A DNA stretch of 64,000 nt from Streptomyces sp. I6. Lineage in GTDB: Bacteria > Actinomycetota > Actinomycetes > Streptomycetales > Streptomycetaceae. The notes under the pieces are model-generated. The model was not told the DNA's origin, did not search any database, and was given only the letters and a program-made list of their open reading frames with translations. The position numbers and the translations under genes are program-made. The stretch lies in NCBI GenBank assembly GCA_003725745.1, contig RHDP01000001.1, forward strand, positions 4,162,501 through 4,226,500. The letters are read 5' to 3'. This document shows positions 48,310 to 58,875 of this stretch, piece after piece (within the stretch, counting starts at the first letter, position 1; each line of letters starts with the position of its first letter).

Positions 48310-49983
48310 CTACCCGGCGGGCGCGGCCGCCCCGTTCCCGGGCACGGTGAGCCCCAGCGGCCCGCCGCTCGCGATCACCTCGGGCCCGGCGAGCAGATCC
48401 CCGTAGCCGTCGCCGTCCAGGTCCAGCACGGTCAGAGCCGTGGCGTCCGCGCCCACCGCGAGCGCGGGTGCCCCCGCCGTGCTCAGACCGGTGGGCGAAC
48501 CGTGGTACGTCACGATCCCCCGCCCGGTGGACACGGCCAGGTCGTCGAACCCGTCGCCGTTCATGTCGCCCGAGGCGAGGGCGGATCCGCCGGCGCCCAT
48601 CAGGACGGTGGGCGAGGCGGTCCCGCGCCCGCGCTCGGGACCGCTCAGCACGACGAGCGCGACGGCTCCCTCCGGTGTCCGGAAGGCGACCGCCAGATCC
48701 CGGTCCCCGTCCCCGTCGAAGTCACCGCCGGCGGAGTCCTGCTCCTCTGCCCCGTCCGGTACGGCCGCCGCCGCCTCCGCCCCGGGGTCCAGCGGCCAGG
48801 GCGCCCCGGAGGGCTCCGGCTCGCCGGTGCCGGGCCCGTCGCCCAGGGCCGCGGCGGACCGGCGGATGGCGGGCAGGTCGGCGTAGAGACGGGCGCCGGG
48901 GCACTCGGTCCGGTACGCGTCGCGGTGCCCCGGGAGGCGCGGGAGAACGACGCGCTGCCCTCGCCGGAACTTTCCGTTGTCCGTGGACGCCGTGAGCGTC
49001 GAGGTCCCGTCGACGGCCAGGCCGTAGAGGCCGAGCTTCCAGGCGGCGAGCCTCGCCACGGCGTCGCGGATGGCGGGCGTGGCGGCCGCGGTGCTGTAGT
49101 CGCCGATCACCGACACGCTGCTCGTGTCGACGTTGAAGCCGTAGGTGTGGGCTCCCTGGACCGGCCGGTCGATGCCGCCGGCCCGGCCCTCGAAGATCCT
49201 GCCGCACTTGTCGACCAGGAAGTGGTAGCCGATGTCGTTCCACCCCTGGCCCTCCACGTGATACGTGAAGACGGCCCGCACGATCGCGGGCGAGTCGGCG
49301 CACTGGTAGGTGTTCGACCCGGCGGTGTGGTGGACGAACAACGCCTTGGTGGTGGAGTTGTACGTGGGCGGTCCGCCGACCTTGGACTCGTCCGCGCCCC
49401 AGCCGGCCCGCATGGTCATCGGCGGAGCGCCCGCCGGTGCCTCCGCACGGGCGGACGTCGGCGCCGAAACCCCGACCTGGGGATCCACGAGCTCGACGCG
49501 CAGCCCGCGGGGCAGCGCCGTCCCCACGGCCCGCAGCTGCACCCCGTCCGACGGTCCGGTCCACAGCGGCAGGCTGCCCGCCCGCAGTCCGGCGGAGGCC
49601 GTCCCGGGGCCGGCCTCGGACGTCCGCACGTCCACCTCGAGCGTGTGCCAGGGCGACCAGGCACCGGTACGGCTGTCCCGGGTGCGGACTTCGGCGGTGC
49701 CGGTGAGTTCCGCGTCCGGGTCGTCCCAGGTGATGCCGACCAGGCTGAACGGCTCGGTGGTGCGCGCCGGGAGCGCACGCCGCCTCGGGTCGCTGCCGGG
49801 TACGGGCACGCTGTGGATCCCGCCCGCACCCGGCGCCGGGGACGCACGCCCGGGGGCGTCCTGGGACCGGACCGGGGAGGGGAGCGGGGAGACGGGAGCC
49901 GAGGGGGGCACGGCGGCCGTGAGGCCGGTGAGACAGACGACGGCGGTGCACACGGCGGTGAAGGCCACAGGGCGGCATCTCAT
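48310..49983 (-). CDS. Secreted PGRP/amidase_2 protein with FG-GAP repeats
   Basis: 557 residues. The signal sequence FTAVCTAVVCLTGLTAA is followed by a beta-rich Pro/Ser region, then an N-acetylmuramoyl-L-alanine amidase/PGRP domain (about 200-380) with FVHHTAGSNTYQC, GWNDIGYHFLVDKCGRIFEG and PGHRDAYRTECPG, carrying the zinc His/Cys residues. The C-terminal third has three FG-GAP-like calcium loops (DFDGDGDRDLAV, DMNGDGFDDLAV, DLDGDGYGDLL). It should cut peptidoglycan stems outside the cell; the FG-GAP part may bind wall or ligand. Confidence 0.87.
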   Translation of the reverse strand: MRCRPVAFTAVCTAVVCLTGLTAAVPPSAPVSPLPSPVRSQDAPGRASPAPGAGGIHSVPVPGSDPRRRALPARTTEPFSLVGITWDDPDAELTGTAEVRTRDSRTGAWSPWHTLEVDVRTSEAGPGTASAGLRAGSLPLWTGPSDGVQLRAVGTALPRGLRVELVDPQVGVSAPTSARAEAPAGAPPMTMRAGWGADESKVGGPPTYNSTTKALFVHHTAGSNTYQCADSPAIVRAVFTYHVEGQGWNDIGYHFLVDKCGRIFEGRAGGIDRPVQGAHTYGFNVDTSSVSVIGDYSTAAATPAIRDAVARLAAWKLGLYGLAVDGTSTLTASTDNGKFRRGQRVVLPRLPGHRDAYRTECPGARLYADLPAIRRSAAALGDGPGTGEPEPSGAPWPLDPGAEAAAAVPDGAEEQDSAGGDFDGDGDRDLAVAFRTPEGAVALVVLSGPERGRGTASPTVLMGAGGSALASGDMNGDGFDDLAVSTGRGIVTYHGSPTGLSTAGAPALAVGADATALTVLDLDGDGYGDLLAGPEVIASGGPLGLTVPGNGAAAPAG

Positions 49984-50131
49984 GGGCCCGGAGCATAGGG
50001 AAGCGGCGGGCATATGGTGTGCAATGACGCTACGGCCGGGCCGGTGACGTCCGAAACGAGCAGGTGATTGACGGACTGTCCGAAAGCCCTCGCCCGAACT
50101 GCCGTTCCGTGGGCGTTGGTACCGTCCGGTC

Positions 50132-50808
50132 ATGGCCGTTGATCAGGCGTCGGACATCTCGGACGCATCAGAGGAAACGACGAGGACACCCGTTACCGCC
50201 GACGACGTGCAGCACGCCGTCCGGCTCGCGCTCACCGCCTTGCGGGCCGGCCTCGGCGCCGACTGGGACACCAGGGCCGGCGCACTGGAGTGGACCTGCT
50301 GGGAGACCGTCGAGCACCTCGCCGACGACCTCTTCGCCTACGCCGCCCAACTGGGGCCCGAGTCCCCTGCGCTGGACGGCGATGTCCCCTTCGACTGGAG
50401 GACGCGTCGCGCCGGCGGACCGGCGAACATCACCTTCGCCGACCGGGCCGCCGGGCCCGGGGCCTGCTCCTGATGCTCGACGCCTGCGGAGGCATGCTCA
50501 CGTCGATGGTGCGCACCGCCCCCGCGGAGGCCCGCGCCTACCACGTCTTCGGGACGTCCGATGCCGAGGGCTTCGCCGCCATGGGCGTGGTCGAGACGCT
50601 CGTCCACACCCATGACGTGGCCCAGGGCCTCGGCCTCCCCTGGTCCCCGCCGGCCGGCCTGTGCGGCCGTGCCCTCGCCCGTCTCTTCCCCTGCGCCCCG
50701 GCGGACACGGACCGCTGGCAGACGCTCCTCTGGGCCACGGGCCGCGGCGAACTGCCGGGCCGCGGGCGTCTGGAGTCCTGGCGGTGGTACTCGGCCGTCG
50801 CCCGCTGA
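50132..50808 (+). CDS. MDMPI/DinB-type protein (one frameshift)
   Basis: 225 residues after adding a G to GGGG at 50459-50462. ALEWTCWETVEHLADDLFAYAAQLGP is the N-terminal block of the mycothiol-dependent maleylpyruvate isomerase family, with a candidate metal His in WETVEHLADD, and ETLVHTHDVAQGLGLPWSPP gives the second His pair. Mycothiol- or other thiol-dependent transfer is possible; the substrate is unknown. Divergent from the amidase. Confidence 0.8.
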
Positions 50809-51096
50809 CGTGCGGTCGACGGGGCAACCGCCGGTGGACGGGTCGGGTGGTCGACGGGGGCGCGCGGTGCCGGGGGGCGGACTGCCCGTGGCGGAGACCG
50901 GCGAGACCGCCGGGGTGCGCGGAGCCCGCGCGTGCACGAGGCGTTCACGAGACGACCGGGGCCGCCACCCCCACAGGAGAGGCCCCGGTCGTCGTCCGTG
51001 AGGGCTGCGAAGCGGCCCTGTACTCCTCTCAGCGCCGCGGGTGCGTTTTCTGTCACACCGGGGCCCTGCCGCACAATGTTGCAAGTTGTACTAGAC

Positions 51097-51873
51097 ATGG
51101 ACGCGGCCCCTGTGGAGGACGTAGCGTGGCGCTGCGCGCTGGGCCGTGCGGCGGTGATGACCAGCCGCGATGACGAACGGGTAGTGGGAGTGCTGGGGGA
51201 CGACGCGGAGCTGACCGCCGCGGTGCGCGCGGCGCAGGACGGAGGCGAGGACGCCTTCCGGGCTGTGTACCGGGCCGTTCACCCGCGGCTGCTCGGATAC
51301 ATCAGGACGCTGGTCGGCGAGGCGGAGGCCGAGGACGTGGCGTCCGAGGCCTGGCTGCAGATCGCCCGGGACCTCGACCGGTTCAGCGGCGACGCCGACC
51401 GCTTCCGCGGCTGGGCGGCACGTATCGCGCGCAACCGCGCCCTCGACCACATCCGGATGCGCGGCAGGCGCCCGGCGGTCGGCGGGGACGAGACCGAACT
51501 GACCGGAAGAGCCGCCGAGTCCGACACCGCTGGAGAGGCCATGGAGGCCCTGGCGACCGGTCGCGCCATGGCCCTGATCGCCCAGCTCCCCCAGGACCAG
51601 GCGGAGGCCGTCGTGCTGCGGGTGGTCGTGGGCCTGGACGCGAAGAGCGCGGCGAAGACCCTGGGCAAGCGGCCCGGCGCGGTGCGCACCGCGGCCCACC
51701 GGGGTCTGAAGCGCCTCGCGGAGCTCCTGGGAGCGGAGCAGGACGGGGCACATGGGGCCCCTGGGGACGAGACCGGACTCGGCGCGGTACCGTCACCGCG
51801 CACTGTCCGCCCCGGCGCGGCCCGCTCCACCGGTGTGACGCATTCGCGTCTGCGGACGCAGAAGGACATGTGA
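51097..51873 (+). CDS. ECF-type RNA polymerase sigma factor
   Basis: 258 residues from ATG 51097. Sigma region 2 (AFRAVYRAVHPRLLGYIRTL, then EDVASEAWLQIARDL and RGWAARIARNRALDHIR) and region 4 (LPQDQAEAVVLRVVVGLDAKSAAKTLGKRPGAVRTAAHR, split by loops) are plain. Codons 1-25 are not conserved, and ATG 51158 or GTG 51189 are alternative starts; a GGAGG at 51113 also precedes an out-of-frame GTG. The stop overlaps the next ATG (TGATG), so its membrane partner is translationally coupled and may be its anti-sigma factor. Confidence 0.85.
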   Translation: MDAAPVEDVAWRCALGRAAVMTSRDDERVVGVLGDDAELTAAVRAAQDGGEDAFRAVYRAVHPRLLGYIRTLVGEAEAEDVASEAWLQIARDLDRFSGDADRFRGWAARIARNRALDHIRMRGRRPAVGGDETELTGRAAESDTAGEAMEALATGRAMALIAQLPQDQAEAVVLRVVVGLDAKSAAKTLGKRPGAVRTAAHRGLKRLAELLGAEQDGAHGAPGDETGLGAVPSPRTVRPGAARSTGVTHSRLRTQKDM

Positions 51874-52875
51874 TGGCCGACGAGCGTGACAACTGGCTCG
51901 ACCAGGAGGCCGCGGAGCGGTTGCTCCGCGGTGAACCGGTCGAGCCCGTCGGTGTTGACGCGCGTCACCAGGCCCTTCTGCTGGCAGGGTTGCTCGACGA
52001 GGCAGCCGCCCACGGTCCGGTGACCGAGCCGCTGAGAGGTGAGGACGCCGCGCTCGCCGCGTTCCGCAAGGCGCGCGACGGCGGTGCGGCGGAGCTGCTC
52101 CCGACGGTGCGGCTGACGCCGGAGGCCGGCCCCGTCTCCTGGGCCCGTTCGGTGCACTGGGGGCTGGCGGCCTCGCTGGCCGGACTCGCGGTGGGCGGCG
52201 TCGCCGTCGCCGCGGGGACCGGGGTGCTGCCGACCCCGTTCGGCGACCCCCAGCCGGCGCCCGCCTCGTCCGTCTCGGGTGCCGTCACCCCCGGGCCGGT
52301 CACCTCCGAGCCCCGGTCGGCCGACTGCGCAGTCCCGACGCGCCGTCACCCGCGGGCACTCCCCCTCGCCGAGCGCCCCGGCGGTCCCCGGCGGCACCCG
52401 AACACCGGGCGCGGACAGGCCGGGCGCCGGTCAGGGCGATGCGTCCGCCGCGCCGCAGGACGGCCGCACGGAGGACACCGGCAGCGGGGACTGGTACGGC
52501 AAGACGGTCCAGGCCTGCCGCGACTACCGCAACGGCACGCTGGACGTGGAGCGCAAGCGCACCCTGGAGGCCGCGGCGCAGGGCGCGGACCGGGTGAAGC
52601 GGTTCTGCGACCGGATGCTGACCGCGGACGGCGGGGGCGACGACGACGGTGACGGCGGCGGCGAGGGCGACGACGACGGCGGTCAGGGCGACGACGACGG
52701 CCAGGACGGCGACGACGGCGACGACGGCTTCGGTTCGGGTGGCCTCCCGCGGCCTCCCTTCCTGCCCCCCGCTTCCGTACGGCCCGCGCCCGCCGGGCAG
52801 CCTTTCGTGCCGCCGACGGATGTGTGGCGCGTCTCCGGGCCCGCGGTTCCGGCAATGTCCCTCGCGGCCCTGTAG
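51873..52875 (+). CDS. Putative membrane partner/anti-sigma of the ECF factor (two frameshifts)
   Basis: 334 residues if one base is restored at about 52310-52332 and one at 52361-52365. The N-terminal 75 residues are helical and polar (ERDNWLDQEAAERLLRGEPV). One transmembrane segment, WGLAASLAGLAVGGVAVAAG, leads to a Pro/Ser-rich stretch and an outer part with DWYGKTVQACRDYRNGTLD and RVKRFCDRML, whose two Cys could bond. A very acidic Asp/Gly tract (about 250-290) resembles calcium-binding linkers. Anti-sigma function is inferred from coupling. Confidence 0.72.
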
Positions 52876-52889
52876 TTGCCGGGAGCCTC

Positions 52890-53035
52890 CTGCGGTCGCC
52901 CCGGGTCGCCCCGGGTCGCCTCGAGTCGCCCCCGGTGGCCGGTGACCGGCGTCCGGCGTCCGGCGTCCGGTGGTGGTGGACGCAGCCCGGTGGAGGCAGC
53001 CCGGTGGAGGCAGCCCGGTGGAGGCAGCCCCCGTC
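52890..53035. repeat. Three adjacent short tandem repeats
   Basis: GTCGCCCCGG doubled at about 52896-52917, CGTCCGG three times at 52949-52969, and CAGCCCGGTGGAGG three times at 52983-53024. All lie just after the stop of the ECF partner gene. They are slippage-type repeats without an obvious role. Confidence 0.75.
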
Positions 53036-53109
53036 TCTCGATCGAACCGCCTTGACCTGCGGTTCTCCGTGTCCGGGAAAATTTTCCGGCCAGGTGTGAC
53101 GTTTTTTGG

Positions 53110-53234
53110 CTGAGCGGCGCAGTACTGAGTGAGCCGACTGGTCATCGGCGACGCCTGAGCCGGGGTTCCCCCGTACCCGCGGCTCAGAGCACACAGGCGC
53201 GGGCGGGACACGTTCCCCCGGTCCCGCCCGCGCC
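53110..53234 (+). ncRNA. Candidate 6C-like small RNA
   Basis: Two hairpins lie in a 440-base gap with no reading frame. The first pairs CTGAGCC (53155-53161) with GGCTCAG (53181-53187) and its loop holds TTCCCCCGTA. The second has 14-bp perfect arms (53196-53209 and 53221-53234) and a loop ACGTTCCCCCG. Twin hairpins with C-run loops are the definition of the actinobacterial 6C RNA; each run here has five C, in an assembly that tends to lose one base from such runs. An AT-rich patch with TTGACC (53052) lies upstream. The second hairpin would also terminate. Confidence 0.5.
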
Positions 53235-53319
53235 TCCTCACCTCTCAACTCATCCGCCCGAGCCGGCCGCCCTCCTCCGTGCGGCGGCCCCGCCCGCCTT
53301 CCTGCCGGACCGCGCCGTC

Positions 53320-54175
53320 TCACCAGTGGACGACGACCTTGTCGCCGACCTTCACCTGGCCGAACACCGACGCGATCTTCTTCTTGTCCCGGACGTTGAC
53401 GCAGCCGTGCGAGGCACCGCTGTAGCCACGGGCGGCGAAGTCCGGGGAGTAGTGCACCGCCTGGCCACCGCTGAAGAACATCGCGTACGGCATGGGCGTG
53501 TGGTACAGCGTCGACTCCCAGTCCTCGGCCTTCCAGCCCACGCTGAACGTTCCCTCCCGGGTGGGCGTGTTCTCCGAGCCGAAGCGCACGTCCATCGCCG
53601 CCACCACCGTGCCGTCGATCATCCATGCGAGCGTCCTGCTCTCCTTGCTGATGCAGAGCACGCGCCCCTTCAGGCACCGGGGATCGGGTTCGTCGAGTTC
53701 GTTGGTCGTGGCGGGCCGCAGCTCGCCGGCGGTCGGCGTGCGGGTCACCGCGAGCAGCCGCCGCCAGGTGGTCCCGTCGACCGACCCGGTCTCCGCGAGC
53801 CCCCGCTTCCGCTGGAAGCCGCTGACCGCCTCGGCCGTCATCGATCCGTAGAACGCTGTGGGGCTGCGGTGGAAGTGGCCGATCTGACGCAGCCGCGCCT
53901 GCAGTTCGCGGACCTGCTCGCTCTCACTGCCCTGCGTCATCCGTACCTCGGATTCCGCCGTCCGGGTGTCCGGTGTCCCCGGGGAGGGGCGGGGGGCTTG
54001 GCGTCGTCGGCCGCGGGGGCGGCGGTGGCGACGGGGCCCCGCGACGGTTCGCCCGGGGTGGCCGGAGGTTCGTCGCTCCCCCGCCGACCGGCCGGCTGGT
54101 GCACCCGGCGGCCAGGGCCAGGGCCAGGGACGCGAGGACCAGGAGCGGTCTGCGGAGAACGGACGTACGGTGCAT
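53320..54175 (-). CDS. L,D-transpeptidase lipoprotein with peptidoglycan-binding domain (two frameshifts)
   Basis: 285 residues if one base is restored at 54078-54082 and one at about 53977-53989. The signal LLVLASLALALAAGC gives a lipid-anchored protein with a Pro-rich linker. A PG_binding_1 domain follows (REL.ARLRQIGHF, then TAEAVSGFQRKRGL), and the YkuD domain ends in GASHGCVNV with the catalytic Cys. It makes 3-3 peptidoglycan cross-links. Read without correction, the product would start at ATG 53940 and lack its export signal. Confidence 0.85.
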
Positions 54176-54357
54176 AGGTGTGCCCCCCAAGGATCGTGTG
54201 TGAACAGGGATGCTTAGCAGCCGTGCCTGGTTGCGGCCGAAGGAGCATGCTGTGAGCAAGGTCTCAGTCGAGGGCACGCCGCTGCTCGCAGACCCGCCGG
54301 TGCGGGCCGCCGCGAGGGGTGCGTACCAGCGAGTATTCGTACCGGGAGGCACACCGC

Positions 54358-55938
<1,581 letters not shown>

Positions 55939-56020
55939 TCACCTTTCCGCGTTCTGATCGACTTTCCACCATCCGGAACGCAGAGGTGGGGAGTCGTACC
56001 CGTGTGCGACACTCCGCCTC

Positions 56021-56680
56021 ATGCTGGGTGTCACCGATCTGCCGACGTATCTCGCGGGACTTGTCCTGATCATCCTCCTCCCGGGACCGAACTCGCTCTA
56101 TGTGCTCTCGGTCGCCGCCCGCCGGGGTGTGCGCACGGCATACCAGGCCGCCGCGGGTGTGTGGTGTGGCGACACCGTGCTGATGGTGCTGTCGGCGGCG
56201 GGCGTCGCCTCGCTGCTCCAGGCCAACGCCGTGCTGTTCTCGGCGGTGAAGTTCGCGGGCGCGGGCTATCTGACCTGGCTCGCCATCGGCATGCTGCGCG
56301 CCGCCTGGTCGATGTGGCGCTCGCGCCGGGAGCTGGCGGAACCCCTGGACGGGCAGGCGGCGGACGCGTCGGCGGCGGGTGAGCGGCCGTTCCGCAGGGC
56401 CCTGGTGATCAGCCTGGTCAACCCGAAGGCCATCCTCTTCTTCATCGCCTTCTTCGTGCAGTTCGTGGACCCCGGCTACGCCTATCCGGCGGTGTCCTTC
56501 GCCGTGCTCGGCGCTCTCGCCCAGCTGGCGAGCGTCCTCTACCTCACCCTGCTGATCTTCACCGGCACCCATCTGGCCGCCGCCTTCCGGCGCCGCCGGA
56601 GGCTGTCGGCCGGTGCGACGTCGGCAGCGGGCGCGCTGTTCCTCGGCTTCGCCGTGAAGCTCTCGCTCAGCAGCGCCTGA
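56021..56680 (+). CDS. LysE-family amino-acid exporter
   Basis: 219 residues with six hydrophobic helices. The LysE/RhtB opening LPGPNSLYVLSVAARRG and the middle ALVISLVNPKAILFFIAFFVQFVDP are clear. Likely exports leucine-like or other amino acids (the LeuE branch is closest by eye). It stands alone downstream of the mutase gene and ends at a hairpin. Confidence 0.85.
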   Translation: MLGVTDLPTYLAGLVLIILLPGPNSLYVLSVAARRGVRTAYQAAAGVWCGDTVLMVLSAAGVASLLQANAVLFSAVKFAGAGYLTWLAIGMLRAAWSMWRSRRELAEPLDGQAADASAAGERPFRRALVISLVNPKAILFFIAFFVQFVDPGYAYPAVSFAVLGALAQLASVLYLTLLIFTGTHLAAAFRRRRRLSAGATSAAGALFLGFAVKLSLSSA

Positions 56681-56706
56681 CCCGGCGGACGGACGCGCCC
56701 GCCGGG
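56681..56706 (+). terminator. Hairpin directly after the LysE stop
   Basis: CCCGGCGG (56681-56688) and CCGCCGGG (56699-56706) pair around a 10-base loop, immediately after the TGA. Confidence 0.65.
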
Positions 56707-56962
56707 GGTGGTCCGCTGCCTGCGGGCGAGTCCGCCCGCCGTGAGGTGAAGGCGGCTGCCGTGAGGTGCAGACCGCTGCCCTGAGGCGTAGGGCGCCGCC
56801 GTTTACCCGTGCCGCCGTCCACCCGCGCCGCTGTCCACCTGTCGGGCGCCCTCCCCTCGGCCTTCAGCGGACCGTCGAAGCCTCGTCAGCCGAACCGGGC
56901 GGCCGCATACCCGCAGCGCCCTCCCCGGGCAGTTCGCACCAGACGGTCTTGGTACCGGGCCC

Positions 56963-57295
56963 CTAGTCCACGCCCCAGCGCACGGCCACCGCATCGAGCA
57001 GGGCGAGGCCGCGGCCGGTCTCGTCGTCGGCCGCAGCGGCCCGGCACCGGACGGGCGAGGCGCGCGGGGCAGGGTCGGTGACCTCCAGCCGCGTACGACC
57101 GCCCACGGCGGCGCGGCTGACGCGGATCGTGACCGGCACCCCGTCCCCGAGATGCCGGATGACGTTCGTGAGCAGCTCGCTCACACACAGCTGGAGGTCG
57201 GCGCAGGGCACGCCGCCGAGGTACTCGCGCACGGTGCGGCGCACGCCGGGTACGGCCTCCGGCGTCGCGAGGAGATCCAGGGTCAGCCGTCGCAT
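56963..57295 (-). CDS. RsbW-like ATP-binding protein cut by an in-frame amber codon
   Basis: 110 residues as read: RRTVREYLGG, LCVSELLTNVIRHLGDG (the N box of HATPase anti-sigma-like proteins), LEVTDPAPRA and GRGLALLDAVAVRWGVD. The next codon is TAG (56963-56965), yet in the same frame the conserved end GPGTKTVWCELPGEG continues to a stop at 56864. The usual family C-terminus is thus present but behind a nonsense codon. It overlaps the upstream small gene by 13 bases. Such genes are typical partners of WhiJ/DUF397 pairs, as found at 57635-58757. Confidence 0.75.
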   Translation of the reverse strand: MRRLTLDLLATPEAVPGVRRTVREYLGGVPCADLQLCVSELLTNVIRHLGDGVPVTIRVSRAAVGGRTRLEVTDPAPRASPVRCRAAAADDETGRGLALLDAVAVRWGVD

Positions 57296-57540
57296 CGGGC
57301 AACCCCCTTGCGGAGGGCCGCGACCAGCGCTCGGGCGGTGGTCAGGTTGCAGTTGCCCAGCGCGATGAGGGGCCGGCCGGGGCCACGGGCCGCGAAGCTC
57401 GGCAGGTCGATGCCGAGAGACGGCAGCGTGATGCCGTGGGCGGCGAGGGCGGCGCGGAGCTGTTCGGTGCACTCGTTCGCGTCCGTCGTGTCGTACATGG
57501 GGGGCATGCCTTCCTGTGCGCTCTGTGACGAATCACTCAC
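57283..57540 (-). CDS. Small protein of a WhiJ-type cluster
   Basis: 85 residues, or 74 from ATG 57507. NECTEQLRAALAAHGITLPSLGIDLPSF, then ALGNCNLTTARALVAALRKG is a compact helix-rich sequence seen next to ATP-binding anti-sigma-like genes in Streptomyces. Function unknown. It is divergent from the XRE regulator and overlaps the ATPase gene downstream. Confidence 0.7.
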   Translation of the reverse strand: MSDSSQSAQEGMPPMYDTTDANECTEQLRAALAAHGITLPSLGIDLPSFAARGPGRPLIALGNCNLTTARALVAALRKGVARCDG

Positions 57541-57634
57541 ACATTGGCGTGGTGAGCCCTACCGTGAAAGAGGTTCGGGTTCCCGGCCGTGAACGGCGTG
57601 CATACCACCGGCAGGTGGGAAAGAACGGTGAACG

Positions 57635-58489
57635 ATGGCGCGACGCAAGGACATCGACGGCTCGGAGGGTGTCCCCACCTTCTACGGCAAGGAATTGCGT
57701 TGGCAGCGGGAGCAGGCCGGGCTCACCCTCCAGCAACTGGTCGAGGGCAGCTTCTACGGACCCAGCCACCTGAGCGAGATCGAGCGCGGCGAGCGGCGGA
57801 TGCCGGCGGAGCTGGCGGAACATGCGGACCGGGTGCTCAAGACGGACGGCTTCTTCAAGCGGCGGTGCGAGGACGTGAGGAAGGCGAGACGGCGGGGGCA
57901 CGCGCAGTACTTCGAGCGGGTGCTGGAGGCAGAGAAGCACGCGGAGACGATCGAGGAGTGGAGCCCGACGCTGATTCCGGGCCTGCTGCAGACGGAGGCG
58001 TACGCGCGGGCGGTGGTGCGCGCGACGCACCCGCTGGCGCCAGACGAGGAAGTGGAGGAGAGGGTCAACGCCCGCATGCCGAGGGCTCATCTCTTCGAGA
58101 CCGACCACAAGATCCCGATGTACTGGGTGGTTGTGTCCGAGGCACTGCTCCGTCAGCCGATCCTCTCCCCCGAGGAGATGGCCGAACAGCTGAATCGTGT
58201 CGCGGCGTTGGCGCGCCGTCGCCGGATCGTTCCACAGATCCTTCCGTGGAACCGCGGCCCGCATCCCTTCATGCTCGGCACTGCCATGATCATGACCTTT
58301 CCGGACGCACCGCCCTTGGTTTACACCGAGGCGCTGCACACCGGCGACACCATCGACGATCCGGCCCTCGTGAAGGAGTACCGCCGGTCGTACGATCTGC
58401 TCAGGGCCGCCGCACTACCGCCCGAGGCGTCCCTCGCCCTGATCGAGGAAGCGGCTGATGACTACCGAAATGGCAAGCATCCGGATTGA
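57635..58489 (+). CDS. XRE-family regulator with DUF5753 (WhiJ-like)
   Basis: 284 residues. N-terminal HTH (ELRWQREQAGLTLQQL, then SHLSEIERGERRMP) and a C-terminal DUF5753 domain (EEWSPTLIPGLLQTEAYARAV, VSEALLRQPI, EALHTGDTIDD). These WhiJ-type proteins occur in many copies in Streptomyces and act with a DUF397 partner, here overlapping its 3' end by 32 bases. In the known case they hold back differentiation genes. Confidence 0.87.
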   Translation: MARRKDIDGSEGVPTFYGKELRWQREQAGLTLQQLVEGSFYGPSHLSEIERGERRMPAELAEHADRVLKTDGFFKRRCEDVRKARRRGHAQYFERVLEAEKHAETIEEWSPTLIPGLLQTEAYARAVVRATHPLAPDEEVEERVNARMPRAHLFETDHKIPMYWVVVSEALLRQPILSPEEMAEQLNRVAALARRRRIVPQILPWNRGPHPFMLGTAMIMTFPDAPPLVYTEALHTGDTIDDPALVKEYRRSYDLLRAAALPPEASLALIEEAADDYRNGKHPD

Positions 58490-58757
58490 CTTGAGCACTG
58501 TCGCGTGGCGCAAGAGCAGCTACAGCAACGGCAGCGGAGGGAACTGCCTCGAGGTCGCGGAGGGCTTCCTCGGCGCCGCCCGCTGGCGCAAGAGCAGCCA
58601 CAGCAACGGCAGCGGAGGCGATTGCGTCGAGGTCGCCGACGGCCTCGCCGGCGTCGTCCCCGTCCGTGACTCCAAGATGCCCGACGGCCCCGTCCTCGTG
58701 GTCCCGGCCCGCGCCTGGGCGTCCTTCGTCCGGACCCTCAAGGAGGCGGTCGAGTAG
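58458..58757 (+). CDS. DUF397 protein with duplicated first half
   Basis: 99 residues; most DUF397 proteins have 60-75. The motif WRKSSYSNGSGGNCLEVAEG occurs twice (residues 17-36 and about 42-61, the second as WRKSSHSNGSGGDCVEVADG), then once the usual end VPVRDSKMPDGPVLVVPARAW. Partner of the XRE protein. The internal duplication is visible in the DNA as well. Confidence 0.85.
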   Translation: MTTEMASIRIDLSTVAWRKSSYSNGSGGNCLEVAEGFLGAARWRKSSHSNGSGGDCVEVADGLAGVVPVRDSKMPDGPVLVVPARAWASFVRTLKEAVE

Positions 58758-58781
58758 GCCATGTGGAGAGTGCGGTGTGCT

Positions 58782-58799
58782 GTCACATGATGTGACACC
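58782..58799. promoter_or_regulatory. Palindrome TGTCACAT-ATGTGACA
   Basis: TGTCACATGATGTGACAC, an inverted repeat 25 bases after the DUF397 stop. A similar sequence recurs at 62347-62370, on the other side of the Tn3 remnant and STAND module. Could be an operator or an element boundary. Confidence 0.5.
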
Positions 58800-58875
58800 C
58801 GGGCTGAGCCGGCTGTTCGCTGTGCCGCCTGAATGATGAGGTGAGTGACCCGAGGGTGGGGTTTCTGCGCGCGGA

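Noticed and set aside
54176-54357. Cobalamin riboswitch before the mutase gene
   Set aside because: The gap is only 182 bases and lacks a B12-box-like GCCACTG segment.
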